Assembly: GCA_964533785.1 (NCBI GenBank)
Contig: CAZHNG010000148.1
Location: forward strand, 1 to 15,518
DNA from: JANQRV01 sp964533785
GTDB lineage: Bacteria; Bacteroidota; Bacteroidia; Chitinophagales; Saprospiraceae
Direction of reading: 5' to 3'
DNA: 15,518 nt
The notes below the pieces were generated by a model. It was not told the DNA's origin. It made no database searches and was given only the letters and a program-made list of their open reading frames with translations. Position 1 is the stretch's first letter, and each line of letters opens with the position of its first letter. Below, piece after piece: positions 6,000-14,077 of the stretch. A program made the translations under genes and the position numbers.

Positions 6000-8837
6000 A
6001 TGAAGCCCTATCTTTTCTTATTCCTTAGCGTGGTTCTTTTTTCGACCATGGGACTATCACAAGATAATTCCGATTGTTCCCCTTTTATCGTTGCGGATAC
6101 TTTTCCATACGGTGGTATTACCTCTCCATTTAAATCTTACTATACCGATTTCTGCCTTCAAGTATTGGCTGTTACTGATGAACAGATCAATATTGATCTT
6201 CTACTTAAAGATTCTTCTAAATATAAATGGTCACCAGTTGATCCTTCAATTACTTTTGAGAAATCAACTACTTATTGGTTTAAAATTGATTTCGTAAACG
6301 ATATTGCGGAAACTTATACGGCCTGGTTTTGGGTATTGAATCGTGGATGGAAGGAATTGGAGGTTTTTGCACCAATTGGAGAAAAGCAATATGTAAAGCA
6401 AATCATATCACCGGATAAACCATTAAAAGATAAAAAATTACCTTATTGGATGCCTTTTTTTGAAGCTGATCTCAGCAAAGGCAATAATACTGTTTTCTTA
6501 CGTTTGCGATCTATAGATCCCAATTTACTGGCTGGACAAGTGATTCCTCCCGATATAATGCAGGTTGATCCGCTTTCCTTTTCAATAAATTTACCGTTCC
6601 GCACTTACTATACAGCTATATTGCACGGAATCCTAATCATTCAGTTCTTGTTTTTTGCAATCATTTATCTTTTAACCAAAGATAGAACTATATTGTATTT
6701 GACAGTTTTTTTAGCAGGTTACGCTCTTTATGATTTACATGAGTCACTTTTTAAGGAAGAATTTAGTCCGATTTATTGGGGGTATGAATCATATTGGGTA
6801 CTATTTTTAAGGTATCCGGCTACTCTGATCTTTGTATTTGGGCTAATAAAATTTACTGAAACCTACCTGGACTTACCATCTATATTTGCCCAATCTTCAA
6901 AATGGATCAACATCTATATTGTTTCTTTTATTATCCTTTCCTTTTTTGCTTACTTGGACGAAAATACTGTTTATGCAATTGATGGGATTTGGGTGTTTCA
7001 GGTTTACCGGATTTTTGCTTTCCTTTTTTTCTTGTTTGTAATGATAGTTCCATTCGTAGGACTTTATTATAACAAACCTAATGCCGTTACCCTCCTGATA
7101 GGTGTAGGTCCCATTGCTATGTCTGGTATAATAGGAATGCTTATCGCATTCGGCATTTTACCATATTTCATGCCATACCGAGATATATTCAGAATTGGAA
7201 TAACCCTTTCTATGGTTCTTTTGGCTTTCGGGGCTGGACAAAGAATTCTATTGCTTCGCAGGCAAGAAACTGAGTTGGAAAAAACGAAAGAAATAGATGA
7301 ATTGAAGACGAAATTTTACACCAATATCACCCACGAATTCCGCACCCCCCTCACCGTTATTCAAGGTATTACCGAGCAAATTAAAGGCCATGAAAATGAA
7401 AAAGCCTTCATCAATCGCAACAGCCAGCAACTCCTCAACCTGGTCAATAACATGCTCGATCTCTCTAAAATAGAAGCCGGTAAATTGACCCTGAACCTCG
7501 TTCACGGTGATATCCTCAGCTACTTGCGCTACGTAACTGAATCCTTCCATTCCCTGGCACTCAACCAAAAGATCAACCTAAACTTCTATGCCAACGAGGA
7601 AGTGATCGATATGGACTATGATCCCGAAAAAATCCTGCAAGTTCTTTCTAACTTAATTTCCAACGCGATAAAATTTACACCGGAGTACGGCAAAGTGTTA
7701 GTAAGGGCGGAGGTGCAGTCAGGAGAGACCTTTGAGGTTTTCAAAACCTCAGAGGTCTTAAGCCTGACTGTTAAAGACACTGGCATTGGCATTGCTGCTG
7801 ATCAGTTACCCCATATTTTCGACCGGTTTTACCGGCCGGCCGATAGCCATACCGAAGGCACCGGTATCGGATTAGCGCTTACTAAGGAATTGGTAGAATT
7901 AATGGAGGGTGAAATTTCGGTGGAAAGTAGGGTAGGAGAGGGGAGTGTTTTTACGGTAGTACTACCAATACGTAAGACGTTAGACAAAAAGGTAGGGAGT
8001 AATTTCAAGGTGCTTCCTACCTTGAGCACCTTGGCAACCTCGAAGCAGCAAATTGATTCAGAGCCAATAACCACTACTCAAGAACGTCCGATTTTACTCA
8101 TCGTCGAAGACAACCTCGACGTTATGCATTACCTTTCGGCCTGTTTAAAAGATCATTACCAGTTACAATACGCCCGCAATGGCCGGGAAGGGATCGAAAA
8201 AGCATTGGAAGTCATTCCCGACATCATCATTAGTGACGTCATGATGCCGGAAAAGGATGGTTTCGAACTATGTGCTACCCTTAAGCAGAATGAACGAACC
8301 AGCCATATCCCCATTATTTTGCTAACGGCCAAGGCAGATATGGAATCGAAACTCGAAGGCCTGGAATATGGCGCGGATGCCTACTTAACCAAGCCCTTTC
8401 ACCGCCGGGAATTGGATGTTCGACTGCAAAAGTTGCTGGAATTGAGGCGTAAGCTACGGACTAAGTATAATCAACCATCTTTTGAAACGGAAATCTCTAC
8501 CCAACGGGAAGATGTTTTTGTGGCAAAGGTCAGGCAGGTGGTGTTGGAAAACCTGGATGATGAAACGTTTGGCGTAGAGGAGCTGGCTGCAGCGGTTAAC
8601 TTCAGTGCTGCACATGTTTACCGAAAGCTAAAAGCGCTCACTGGAAAATCAACTTCCCATTTTATTCGGCAGATCCGTTTGCAGGAAGCTTATAAAATGT
8701 TGCATATCACGAATAATTCTGTTTCTGAGATCGCCTATGCGGTTGGCTTTAAAGAAGTATCCTACTTTTCAAGACTATTCTCTAAGCATTACGGAAAGAC
8801 GGCAAGTGAAGTATTGAAAGAAAAAAACATGTCCTGA
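6000..8837 (+). CDS. Hybrid sensor histidine kinase / response regulator with AraC output
   Basis: The 945-residue single-polypeptide two-component system has its parts in this order: signal peptide (1-20), extracytoplasmic 7TMR-DISM sensor (about 30-190), seven membrane helices (about 203-415), short coiled coil (420-440), HisKA with phospho-acceptor His445 in THEFRTPLT, HATPase with N-box NLISNAIKFTP (551-561) and glycine boxes DTGIGI (593-598) and GTGIGLAL (620-627), a linker, a receiver domain with VEDN (702-705), phospho-acceptor Asp746 in SDVMMP, Thr776 and Lys798, and a C-terminal AraC-type helix-turn-helix (about 840-941). Everything needed for sensing, phosphotransfer and DNA binding is present. 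The 7TMR-DISM input differs from the beta-propeller sensor of classical HTCS proteins; such sensors are thought to bind carbohydrates or other small ligands, but the ligand here is unknown. An in-frame palindrome lies within the ATPase domain (7716-7770). The target genes cannot be named from context. Confidence 0.93.
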   Translation: MKPYLFLFLSVVLFSTMGLSQDNSDCSPFIVADTFPYGGITSPFKSYYTDFCLQVLAVTDEQINIDLLLKDSSKYKWSPVDPSITFEKSTTYWFKIDFVNDIAETYTAWFWVLNRGWKELEVFAPIGEKQYVKQIISPDKPLKDKKLPYWMPFFEADLSKGNNTVFLRLRSIDPNLLAGQVIPPDIMQVDPLSFSINLPFRTYYTAILHGILIIQFLFFAIIYLLTKDRTILYLTVFLAGYALYDLHESLFKEEFSPIYWGYESYWVLFLRYPATLIFVFGLIKFTETYLDLPSIFAQSSKWINIYIVSFIILSFFAYLDENTVYAIDGIWVFQVYRIFAFLFFLFVMIVPFVGLYYNKPNAVTLLIGVGPIAMSGIIGMLIAFGILPYFMPYRDIFRIGITLSMVLLAFGAGQRILLLRRQETELEKTKEIDELKTKFYTNITHEFRTPLTVIQGITEQIKGHENEKAFINRNSQQLLNLVNNMLDLSKIEAGKLTLNLVHGDILSYLRYVTESFHSLALNQKINLNFYANEEVIDMDYDPEKILQVLSNLISNAIKFTPEYGKVLVRAEVQSGETFEVFKTSEVLSLTVKDTGIGIAADQLPHIFDRFYRPADSHTEGTGIGLALTKELVELMEGEISVESRVGEGSVFTVVLPIRKTLDKKVGSNFKVLPTLSTLATSKQQIDSEPITTTQERPILLIVEDNLDVMHYLSACLKDHYQLQYARNGREGIEKALEVIPDIIISDVMMPEKDGFELCATLKQNERTSHIPIILLTAKADMESKLEGLEYGADAYLTKPFHRRELDVRLQKLLELRRKLRTKYNQPSFETEISTQREDVFVAKVRQVVLENLDDETFGVEELAAAVNFSAAHVYRKLKALTGKSTSHFIRQIRLQEAYKMLHITNNSVSEIAYAVGFKEVSYFSRLFSKHYGKTASEVLKEKNMS
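7716..7770. repeat. Palindromic element inside the kinase coding sequence
   Basis: The inner arms (7727-7741 and 7743-7757) pair at 14 of 15 positions around a single C, and the remaining pair is a G-T wobble. Outer arms CAGTCAGG (7716-7723) and CCTGACTG (7763-7770) are also perfectly complementary. It encodes about residues 573-590, between two strands of the HATPase domain just before the DTGIGI box, where family members usually have a shorter loop. It therefore looks like an in-frame palindromic insertion tolerated in a surface loop. Confidence 0.8.
7989..8033. repeat. Overlapping inverted repeats in kinase-receiver linker
   Basis: AAGGTAGG (7989-7996) is complementary to CCTACCTT (8016-8023), and CAAGGTGCT (8006-8014) is complementary to AGCACCTTG (8025-8033), so the two pairs interlock. 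They encode part of the flexible linker (about residues 664-678) between the ATPase and receiver domains. This may be a second small repeat insertion at a permissive site. Confidence 0.6.
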
Positions 8838-8971
8838 TTACATTTTTTCTCTTGTCCTTCTTCAGATGATATATTAGAATTGGTGTTACGACTAAATAAA
8901 AAGAGCAATAACGGTAACGGATACCTTTATAACGGAAAGCAACCTAATGAAAAAATAATGGAAATTGGTAG

Positions 8972-8992
8972 AAAAGCCCTGTAGTTAAGGGC
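8972..8992 (-). terminator. Weak intrinsic terminator for the Nudix-like gene
   Basis: On the minus strand, GCCCT and AGGGC form a 5-bp stem around a 7-base loop, followed by TTTT (8972-8975). It lies about 30 bases past the stop codon of the gene ending at 9024. The stem is short, so the call is tentative. The rest of the gap 8838-9023 shows nothing recognisable. Confidence 0.4.
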
Positions 8993-9023
8993 ATACGCAT
9001 AAGATAGAAACCCCGAACAAATC

Positions 9024-9434
9024 TTAAAGATCCTTCACTGAATTGCGATCCGTAAGAATATCTTTCAATTCTTTTAAGAATTTGTACTGATGCGGGAGTA
9101 CTTTTTTTAAGGCTTCTTTGATCTTTACATAAGTACCGTTTTCAACTTCTTCGGCCTTTTCTTTGAGATACATGGCGTCTTCAAAGAGCATGGACTTCAA
9201 GGAAGGAATATCATGCCAGTCCCCTTCAACGGCCAGGGCATCTTCTTTATCAGAAGGATCGAGTTGAATGAAATCATCCTCCTGTCCGTTGATTTTTTCC
9301 ATAGCCTGTTGGCCGTCACCTTCCGGAAACTCCCAGTTTTCTTCTTTTTCCGTTGAATTGTTGATCAAAAATATTTCTAATCCACGTTCGCGAAACCGGT
9401 AGATGATGAGGTTTACTTTCTTTGATAAGTTCAT
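9024..9434 (-). CDS. Nudix-like small protein lacking a Nudix box
   Basis: This is a 136-residue acidic, soluble protein. The N-terminal 40 residues, VNLIIYRFRERGLEIFLINN followed by ENWEFPEGD (32-40), look like the first strands of a Nudix hydrolase up to the usual W-x-hydrophobic-P-x-G point. The canonical GX5EX7REUXEEXGU box does not follow; instead there is GDGQQAMEKINGQEDDF. The C-terminal half (about 80-125) is helical and charged, with AMYLKEKAEEVENGTYVKIKEALKKVLPHQYKFLKELKDIL-like character. Catalysis by the normal Nudix mechanism is unlikely. It may be a binding protein or a diverged relative conserved in this lineage. It is transcribed in the same direction as the gene at 9578-10249, across a 143-base gap with no clear promoter or terminator, so co-transcription is possible but not shown. 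Confidence 0.65.
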   Translation of the reverse strand: MNLSKKVNLIIYRFRERGLEIFLINNSTEKEENWEFPEGDGQQAMEKINGQEDDFIQLDPSDKEDALAVEGDWHDIPSLKSMLFEDAMYLKEKAEEVENGTYVKIKEALKKVLPHQYKFLKELKDILTDRNSVKDL

Positions 9435-9577
9435 TATTCTAAAGCCGTTGATTAATAGTAAGTGTTTAACGGTATTTCTCCGAAAAGGTTGAAAAATAAT
9501 TTTGCTCGAATAAAAGAAGGGGAGCCTTATTTTTCCAAATCAGAATTTAGCTTAATTACGACTTTCAAGACGGTTTC

Positions 9578-10249
9578 TTAATCTGCCCGGTTGATTAACT
9601 CCAATAGTGCGAGAGAAAGGAATACTTTTTTCTCTTCGGCTTCCATGTCATCGCGTATAAATTCAAATGCACGGCGATTGACGTTGCTGCTTTGTGCGGG
9701 CGGTAAAGCTTTGACCAGGTTACCGACTTCTTTGTCGTTTATGATGACGGGGATGAGATTGTCGTTTTCCCGATTGATGCGAGCGATCAGGCGATCTTTT
9801 TTACCGCCGTAAAGCATGCCATCTTCATTGAGTGTACCGACCAATTTGTTATCAATTATAATTTTAACTTTTCCGTCCTCTATGCGGTAGGCAAATTCGT
9901 GATTCGCAGTGCGGGCGTACAGCAATGCGTTTGTGCCGGAAGCAATGTATTTTTTGTAGGAATAGGCTACGATGGGTTCATTGTAAATGGTGGTAAAAAC
10001 ACCTTTAGAGACGGAGGAGCCTCTCTTTTTTTTGATCCGTTCAATTTGTTCCTCAGAGAATAGCTCCAATTCTTCTTTGCTTAACGGCACCAGTTTGGTG
10101 GCATAAGATGCAAGGTCTTCTTTCATTTTCTTAAGATCCTCCTGCACCTTGCGTTTGCTGGGTTTAAAATTGGTCAGCAATCTGAATACCAGAAAGAGTA
10201 CCATCGATACAACAAATACGGTTAAGAGGGTTAAGACTAATGTACCCAT
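9578..10249 (-). CDS. Single-pass membrane-anchored protein of unknown function
   Basis: I do not recognise the family of this 223-residue protein. A strong N-terminal membrane helix (about residues 3-26, TLVLTLLTVFVVSMVLFLVF) is followed by a basic patch (KPSKRK) that would place the remainder in the cytoplasm. Residues 34-80 are charged and helical (VQEDLKKMKEDLASYATKL), possibly coiled coil. A beta-rich part follows (about 85-175), with EFAYRIEDGKVKIIIDNKLVG and VIINDKEVGNL. The C-terminus (190-223) is helical again. No catalytic motif stands out. It is the probable upstream partner of the Nudix-like gene on the same strand. Upstream of its start lies the heptamer repeat region 10321-10475. 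Confidence 0.7.
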   Translation of the reverse strand: MGTLVLTLLTVFVVSMVLFLVFRLLTNFKPSKRKVQEDLKKMKEDLASYATKLVPLSKEELELFSEEQIERIKKKRGSSVSKGVFTTIYNEPIVAYSYKKYIASGTNALLYARTANHEFAYRIEDGKVKIIIDNKLVGTLNEDGMLYGGKKDRLIARINRENDNLIPVIINDKEVGNLVKALPPAQSSNVNRRAFEFIRDDMEAEEKKVFLSLALLELINRAD

Positions 10250-10320
10250 GATAATTTCAGTTTAGATCCAAGCTCTTAATGGAGAAAAATAAAGGTAAGT
10301 AAAAAAGAGGCTGTATCAAA

Positions 10321-10355
10321 ACTAGACTTTTGACGCTAGACTCTAGAAGCTAGAC
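10321..10355 (-). repeat. Heptamer-periodic repeat block, inverted copy
   Basis: On the plus strand the 7-base units are ACTAGAC, TTTTGAC, GCTAGAC, TCTAGAA and GCTAGAC. Reverse-complemented, they give the GTCTAGC / GTCAAAA units seen at 12-50 and 10437-10475. The 12-base string ACTTTTGACGCT (10326-10337) is the exact inverse of AGCGTCAAAAGT (10462-10473). Confidence 0.75.
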
Positions 10356-10436
10356 TTAAAATTCCAACTAATTGATAATCAACAAATATTCATTTGGTGT
10401 GAAAAATTGATGTTCATTGATCATCAATAGTTTATA

Positions 10437-10475
10437 GTCTAAAATCTGACGTCTATTGCCAAGCGTCAAAAGTCC
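10437..10475 (+). repeat. Heptamer-periodic repeat block, direct copy
   Basis: The units are GTCTAAA, ATCTGAC, GTCTATT, GCCAAGC, GTCAAAA and GTCC. Aligned with 13-50, 33 of 38 bases are identical with no gaps. With the inverted block at 10321 it brackets about 80 A/T-rich bases that contain a small hairpin (ATTGATG 10406-10412 and CATCAAT 10422-10428). The region 10250-10480 has no gene. Confidence 0.8.
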
Positions 10476-10480
10476 AAATA

Positions 10481-11983
10481 CTATTTCAAGACACTCACTA
10501 CCCGTTGCACAGCCTGATCGATCAAATCATTAAAATCGTCTGATAGTTTCAGGTAATAGACTGGTAGTAGGTAAAAAATACTGATGAGGATAGAGTTTTT
10601 GGCGATCTCCAAAACGGGAGAAGCAAAACCGGGCACCCATTGTATTATTGTAAAACCGGCAATGGCAATAGCCGCAGCGACTAAATTCTTCCAGGAAAAC
10701 GGCTGCATTTTAAATTTCACCCAAATGAAACCGACTCTCAACAGATTAAATAAAGTAATACTGATCAATGAAGCCACTGCCGGCCCGATAATCCCCCATT
10801 CGAGGGTTTGAATAAAATAGTAGTTCAAGTAGGTATTGCTCAGGCCCAACAATACAATCGCCACTAAATTGAAGTAATAATATTGGGAATAACCGATGAC
10901 TTGCCCATTGACACTAGTCGCCATATCGAACAACTTCGTAATGCCAACCAGCAAGACGATGTATTGTCCGGCGATCAACGTATCATACTTTCGGGTCAAT
11001 TGGAACAGTTCATCTAGCGAGATCCATATCCCCAAAAACAAGAATAAGCCAATGATAAAGAGATTGATCGATGCTTTGGAATACAGTTCCTTGATCTTAT
11101 TCAATTCCTTATCATACCAGGCTTTGGCGATAATTGGACTCGTTACGGCGATAATTGTTTTGGTGGGCAACTCTATCGAAGCGCCGATAAATAGTGCAAT
11201 ATTGTAAATATCCGCTTGTTTAAGATCAATGAGCGTAGGCACCATAACCCGGTCGATCTGAAAAGTAAGCGTACTCCCAAAACTTCCCAGTAAACCAAAT
11301 AAAGCAAAAAGCCCCATCTGTTTCAACAGATCCGGCGTTAAAAAACGAAGATTGGGCTTTAACTGAAGGTGGCCCAGCGAGTAAACATAAACCAGAAGGC
11401 CAATAACCCCGACCAGGTGGTACCCAACTACCCCCAGAGAAAAATTCCATTCATTCAAATAATTCCCAATGAACAACAATACCAAAACCGGAAGGGCCAA
11501 TTTATAAAGCAGGGAGTTGAAAACGGCAGGAATAGCAATTCGCCCGAAATTACTCGCGTAATTGGTAAGAATATTAGTCCAAACAACCATAATGGCAACG
11601 CCATATACATGAAAGCGGTATTGCCGGATAAAATCTGCTTTAAAACCAGTTTTTTGTAAAAGGTCAAGAAAAAAGGGTTCGAAAAAATAAAAGCCTATGC
11701 CAAAAAGGATCAGACAAATACTTGCATAGCCAAGAATAATACCTAGAAACCCGTGATGTTTATCCTTTTCACTGTTGAAAGTCGGGAAAAAGCGTACCGT
11801 CAAAGCATTTGCACCAACCGAAGCAAAGGGTGCGACTAAAGCCGCGGCTCCAACCAAATAACCGGCCAAGGAATACATGCCTTCACTATGGGGATACACA
11901 AAAACCACGCTGACAGCGCCGATAAACGTAGCCAGGTAGTTTACCACGCTTTGCTTGATACCCTGCCTTTTGATTATCCCCAT
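10481..11983 (-). CDS. Polysaccharide flippase, Wzx/PST type (MOP superfamily)
   Basis: This 500-residue integral membrane protein has about 14 hydrophobic helices spread over its whole length, the size and topology of the PST family of the MOP exporters. These proteins move undecaprenyl-linked glycan repeat units, or similar lipid-linked sugars, across the inner membrane. Family-like features are the start GIIKRQGIKQSVVNYLATF (2-20), the early GANALTVRFFPTF (58-70), and the central QIDRVMVPTLIDLKQADIY (242-260) followed by ELPTKTIIAVTSPIIAKAW (271-289). The C-terminal tail is a short charged amphipathic segment. The glycosyltransferase and two methyltransferases downstream in the window support a surface-glycan role. 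It is divergent from the methyltransferase at 12189, with about 200 bases between them. MurJ or teichoic acid exporters are less likely given the conserved central segment and context. The exact cargo is unknown. Confidence 0.85.
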   Translation of the reverse strand: MGIIKRQGIKQSVVNYLATFIGAVSVVFVYPHSEGMYSLAGYLVGAAALVAPFASVGANALTVRFFPTFNSEKDKHHGFLGIILGYASICLILFGIGFYFFEPFFLDLLQKTGFKADFIRQYRFHVYGVAIMVVWTNILTNYASNFGRIAIPAVFNSLLYKLALPVLVLLFIGNYLNEWNFSLGVVGYHLVGVIGLLVYVYSLGHLQLKPNLRFLTPDLLKQMGLFALFGLLGSFGSTLTFQIDRVMVPTLIDLKQADIYNIALFIGASIELPTKTIIAVTSPIIAKAWYDKELNKIKELYSKASINLFIIGLFLFLGIWISLDELFQLTRKYDTLIAGQYIVLLVGITKLFDMATSVNGQVIGYSQYYYFNLVAIVLLGLSNTYLNYYFIQTLEWGIIGPAVASLISITLFNLLRVGFIWVKFKMQPFSWKNLVAAAIAIAGFTIIQWVPGFASPVLEIAKNSILISIFYLLPVYYLKLSDDFNDLIDQAVQRVVSVLK

Positions 11984-12188
11984 TATATTTAAATTTTAGT
12001 GTATGTTTGGCATTTTATCAGTGGTTTCATCATCAACTGGCAAGAGTACCAAACTACGCATTGCGAACCAATTCTTCCCGTTTTTCGGATCGCTATTGCC
12101 ACGAAAAGATATAACTTTATTGTGGTAGAATAGGGGTAAATAGTTTAGAAGCTGTTTGGTTCAGGCTTTAATTTTAAAATTAATATAT
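11984..12188. promoter_or_regulatory. Divergent promoter region of flippase and methyltransferase
   Basis: These 205 bases separate two genes reading outward and should hold both promoters. A partial Bacteroidota -7-like element TAACTTTA (12112-12119) is present upstream of the plus-strand gene, but no TTG lies at the expected distance, so no exact promoter is claimed. The plus-strand leader just before the ATG is very A/T-rich and lacks a Shine-Dalgarno sequence. Confidence 0.45.
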
Positions 12189-13019
12189 ATGCAACAAGCG
12201 AGTGAAAATCGTAAATCCTACACAACTTTAGGCTTTTTTAAAGGTTGGGCAGGCCTTTTACTGACGCTAACCCTGGTTGCATTGATATTTGACGTCGTAA
12301 CCAGTTCCAGTACCTTCATTTATGTTTCAGCACTGGCGATAGTCCTGACCTTACTGATCGTCTTAAGGATCGTTCAGCTTTTATTTGACCGGGTCGAAAA
12401 GAAAAAATACGATTATCGGCAGATAGAAGCCTTATTCAACTTGTACCACCACCTCAAACCGGGGGTGCAACTACCGGCAATGCGTGATCATGCAGGATCA
12501 CCTGATTTTCTGAATCTAATCCTTCAAACCTTAGAAAATAAAAGACCCAACTGTATCCTAGAAGTTGGTTCTGGAATATCAACCATGGTGATCTCAGAAT
12601 GGTTATTGCAATGTGCTCCGGATTGCAGGCATATTGCTTTGGACCACGAGAAAAAATATGCCGACCTTACCCGCAGTAGAATTCGCAATCCAAATACAGC
12701 AGTCGTTTACGCCCCTCTCAAAAATTATCCCATTCAGGGTCAGGATTTTCAATGGTATGATTTGGCGGAAATAGAATTTTCTGAGCCCATTGATCTTTTG
12801 ATCGTTGACGGTCCTCCTGCTCCGCTTGGTAAAAATGCCCGGCTGCCGGCACTATTTTTACTTAATGACTATTTAGGCCCGGTAGCAACCATCATTCTGG
12901 ATGATGCCATCCGGAAAAGTGAAATAGAAACCGCTAAAATTTGGCAAAATCAGTTCAATCTAAATATGGAATATGTTCCGCTGGAAAAAGGAGCTTTTGT
13001 TCTAGAGAGGAACCCGTAG
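12189..13019 (+). CDS. Membrane-anchored class I methyltransferase-like protein
   Basis: The 276-residue protein combines two N-terminal membrane helices (about 17-37 and 43-67) with a cytoplasmic Rossmann domain. Motif I is CILEVGSGISTMVIS (122-136), the acidic strand is HIALDHEKKYA (148-158), and IDLLIVDGPPAPLGKNAR (201-218) and IILDDAIRKSEIE (235-247) follow, a pattern like the Methyltransf_24 group. The helices would hold the enzyme at the inner membrane, consistent with a lipid-linked glycan acceptor, although the substrate is unknown. I chose the ATG at 12189; the open frame also extends to a TTG at 12156, but those 11 extra residues precede the natural-looking MQQASENRKS start and have no ribosome-binding signal. 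It is convergent with the next gene, with only six bases between the two stop codons. Confidence 0.8.
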   Translation: MQQASENRKSYTTLGFFKGWAGLLLTLTLVALIFDVVTSSSTFIYVSALAIVLTLLIVLRIVQLLFDRVEKKKYDYRQIEALFNLYHHLKPGVQLPAMRDHAGSPDFLNLILQTLENKRPNCILEVGSGISTMVISEWLLQCAPDCRHIALDHEKKYADLTRSRIRNPNTAVVYAPLKNYPIQGQDFQWYDLAEIEFSEPIDLLIVDGPPAPLGKNARLPALFLLNDYLGPVATIILDDAIRKSEIETAKIWQNQFNLNMEYVPLEKGAFVLERNP

Positions 13020-13025
13020 TGAAAA

Positions 13026-14012
13026 TCACAGATCATTCAAATAATGTTTGACCATCAATTTGGTGTAATATTTGAAATTATTTCTCATCCCTCCCATAAT
13101 ATAAGCAACACCGCGCATTTGAGAAGCTAAAGGCTTTAGGGTGGGGGCTATTCCCCTATCTGCATTCGTGGCAACAAAATTTATACAAACCGTTTGAGTT
13201 GTCGTCACCCATTGCCACCGGCTGTTGACAAAAAGTGGATGAAGCCCGGCGCTCCGAACAGTTTGATTTAAAGAAGTTTCTGAAAAAAAATTCAGATGAG
13301 TAACCGGTTCTCTTAGAAATTCCCATTCTAACCACGCTCCCAGAGGCACTTCAACGTACAGCAATCCGCCAGGACTAAGGTGTTGCGCCAACCCACGTAA
13401 TAATGTAACCGGATCTACTACGTGCTCGAGGGTGTGCAACAGCAAAATCACATCAAATTTTGTGTCAACGGATAAATCCTTTAAATCCCTGCCCAAATAT
13501 TGAATTTTTGGATGTGTTTTCTGGTAAACTACAAAATCAATGAGAAATCCTTCGTGCCCCTCATTGATAAATGGTTCCAGCAAATAACCTTCGGCGCCGC
13601 CATAATCCAACACCTTTAATTTCTTGTCGTTTTTATCGGCAGGAAGCACTTCTTTTACCAATTTCAAAACCCTTTGACCACGGATCTCCGACTTTGGAAG
13701 GCCTTTATCCTTATGTCGCAGTTGATCGAACCCTAATGCTTCGATCGTTTGGTACTTCACCGCGATATCTGCTTCCGTGAAGCGCGGATTGGAAAAGATG
13801 AGATCACAGGATTGGCAAAGCGTGCTCTCAACCACTGCCGGTTCTTTTCGTTTTAGTATTTTATGAAAATATATCCAAAGCCTTTCTTCCAGGTCTGACA
13901 CCCCCTGCTTTAGTTCGTCAGCAAGTACGACATCAGTGGGCACGAAGGTATGTTTTTTTAATACCTTTAAGTTTTGACTTTGGCAGACCGGGCAAGTTGT
14001 AAGGTAATCCAT
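13026..14012 (-). CDS. Zinc-ribbon class I SAM methyltransferase
   Basis: In this 328-residue soluble protein, an N-terminal cysteine pair CPVC (7-10) and a second pair CQSC (66-69) with the following DLIFSNPRFTE form the zinc-binding module seen ahead of many sugar or small-molecule methyltransferases. The Rossmann core has motif I VLDYGGAEGYLLEPF (134-148), FLIDF (156-160), and FDVILLLHTLEHVVDP (186-201) with HLSPGGLLYVEVP (211-223), the usual pattern of C-, N- or O-methyltransferases acting on glycan or metabolite acceptors. THLNFFSETSL (238-248) is also typical. The C-terminus (about 295-328) is basic and helical. The neighbouring glycosyltransferase, whose start is 65 bases away and divergent, suggests modification of a surface glycan or a nucleotide sugar; that is inference. 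The ATG at 14012 gives the CPVC motif its usual near-terminal position. Confidence 0.85.
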   Translation of the reverse strand: MDYLTTCPVCQSQNLKVLKKHTFVPTDVVLADELKQGVSDLEERLWIYFHKILKRKEPAVVESTLCQSCDLIFSNPRFTEADIAVKYQTIEALGFDQLRHKDKGLPKSEIRGQRVLKLVKEVLPADKNDKKLKVLDYGGAEGYLLEPFINEGHEGFLIDFVVYQKTHPKIQYLGRDLKDLSVDTKFDVILLLHTLEHVVDPVTLLRGLAQHLSPGGLLYVEVPLGAWLEWEFLREPVTHLNFFSETSLNQTVRSAGLHPLFVNSRWQWVTTTQTVCINFVATNADRGIAPTLKPLASQMRGVAYIMGGMRNNFKYYTKLMVKHYLNDL

Positions 14013-14077
14013 ATTTCAAATTACAGTGTATTGAACACGAATTTCGAACAAACTATTATTTTCCCAAAAAAATTGTG
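14013..14077. promoter_or_regulatory. Compact divergent intergenic region
   Basis: Only 65 A/T-rich bases separate the starts of the zinc-ribbon methyltransferase and the glycosyltransferase. Any promoters must overlap here or one gene must be read from within the other. No clear consensus promoter or ribosome-binding site is visible. Confidence 0.5.

Noticed and set aside
12156..12188. Extended TTG start for the membrane-anchored methyltransferase
   Set aside because: The 11 extra residues have no ribosome-binding signal and the ATG at 12189 sits behind a typical A/T-rich leader.
14075..14077. GTG start for the glycosyltransferase
   Set aside because: An ATG follows immediately and gives the usual N-terminus for the family.
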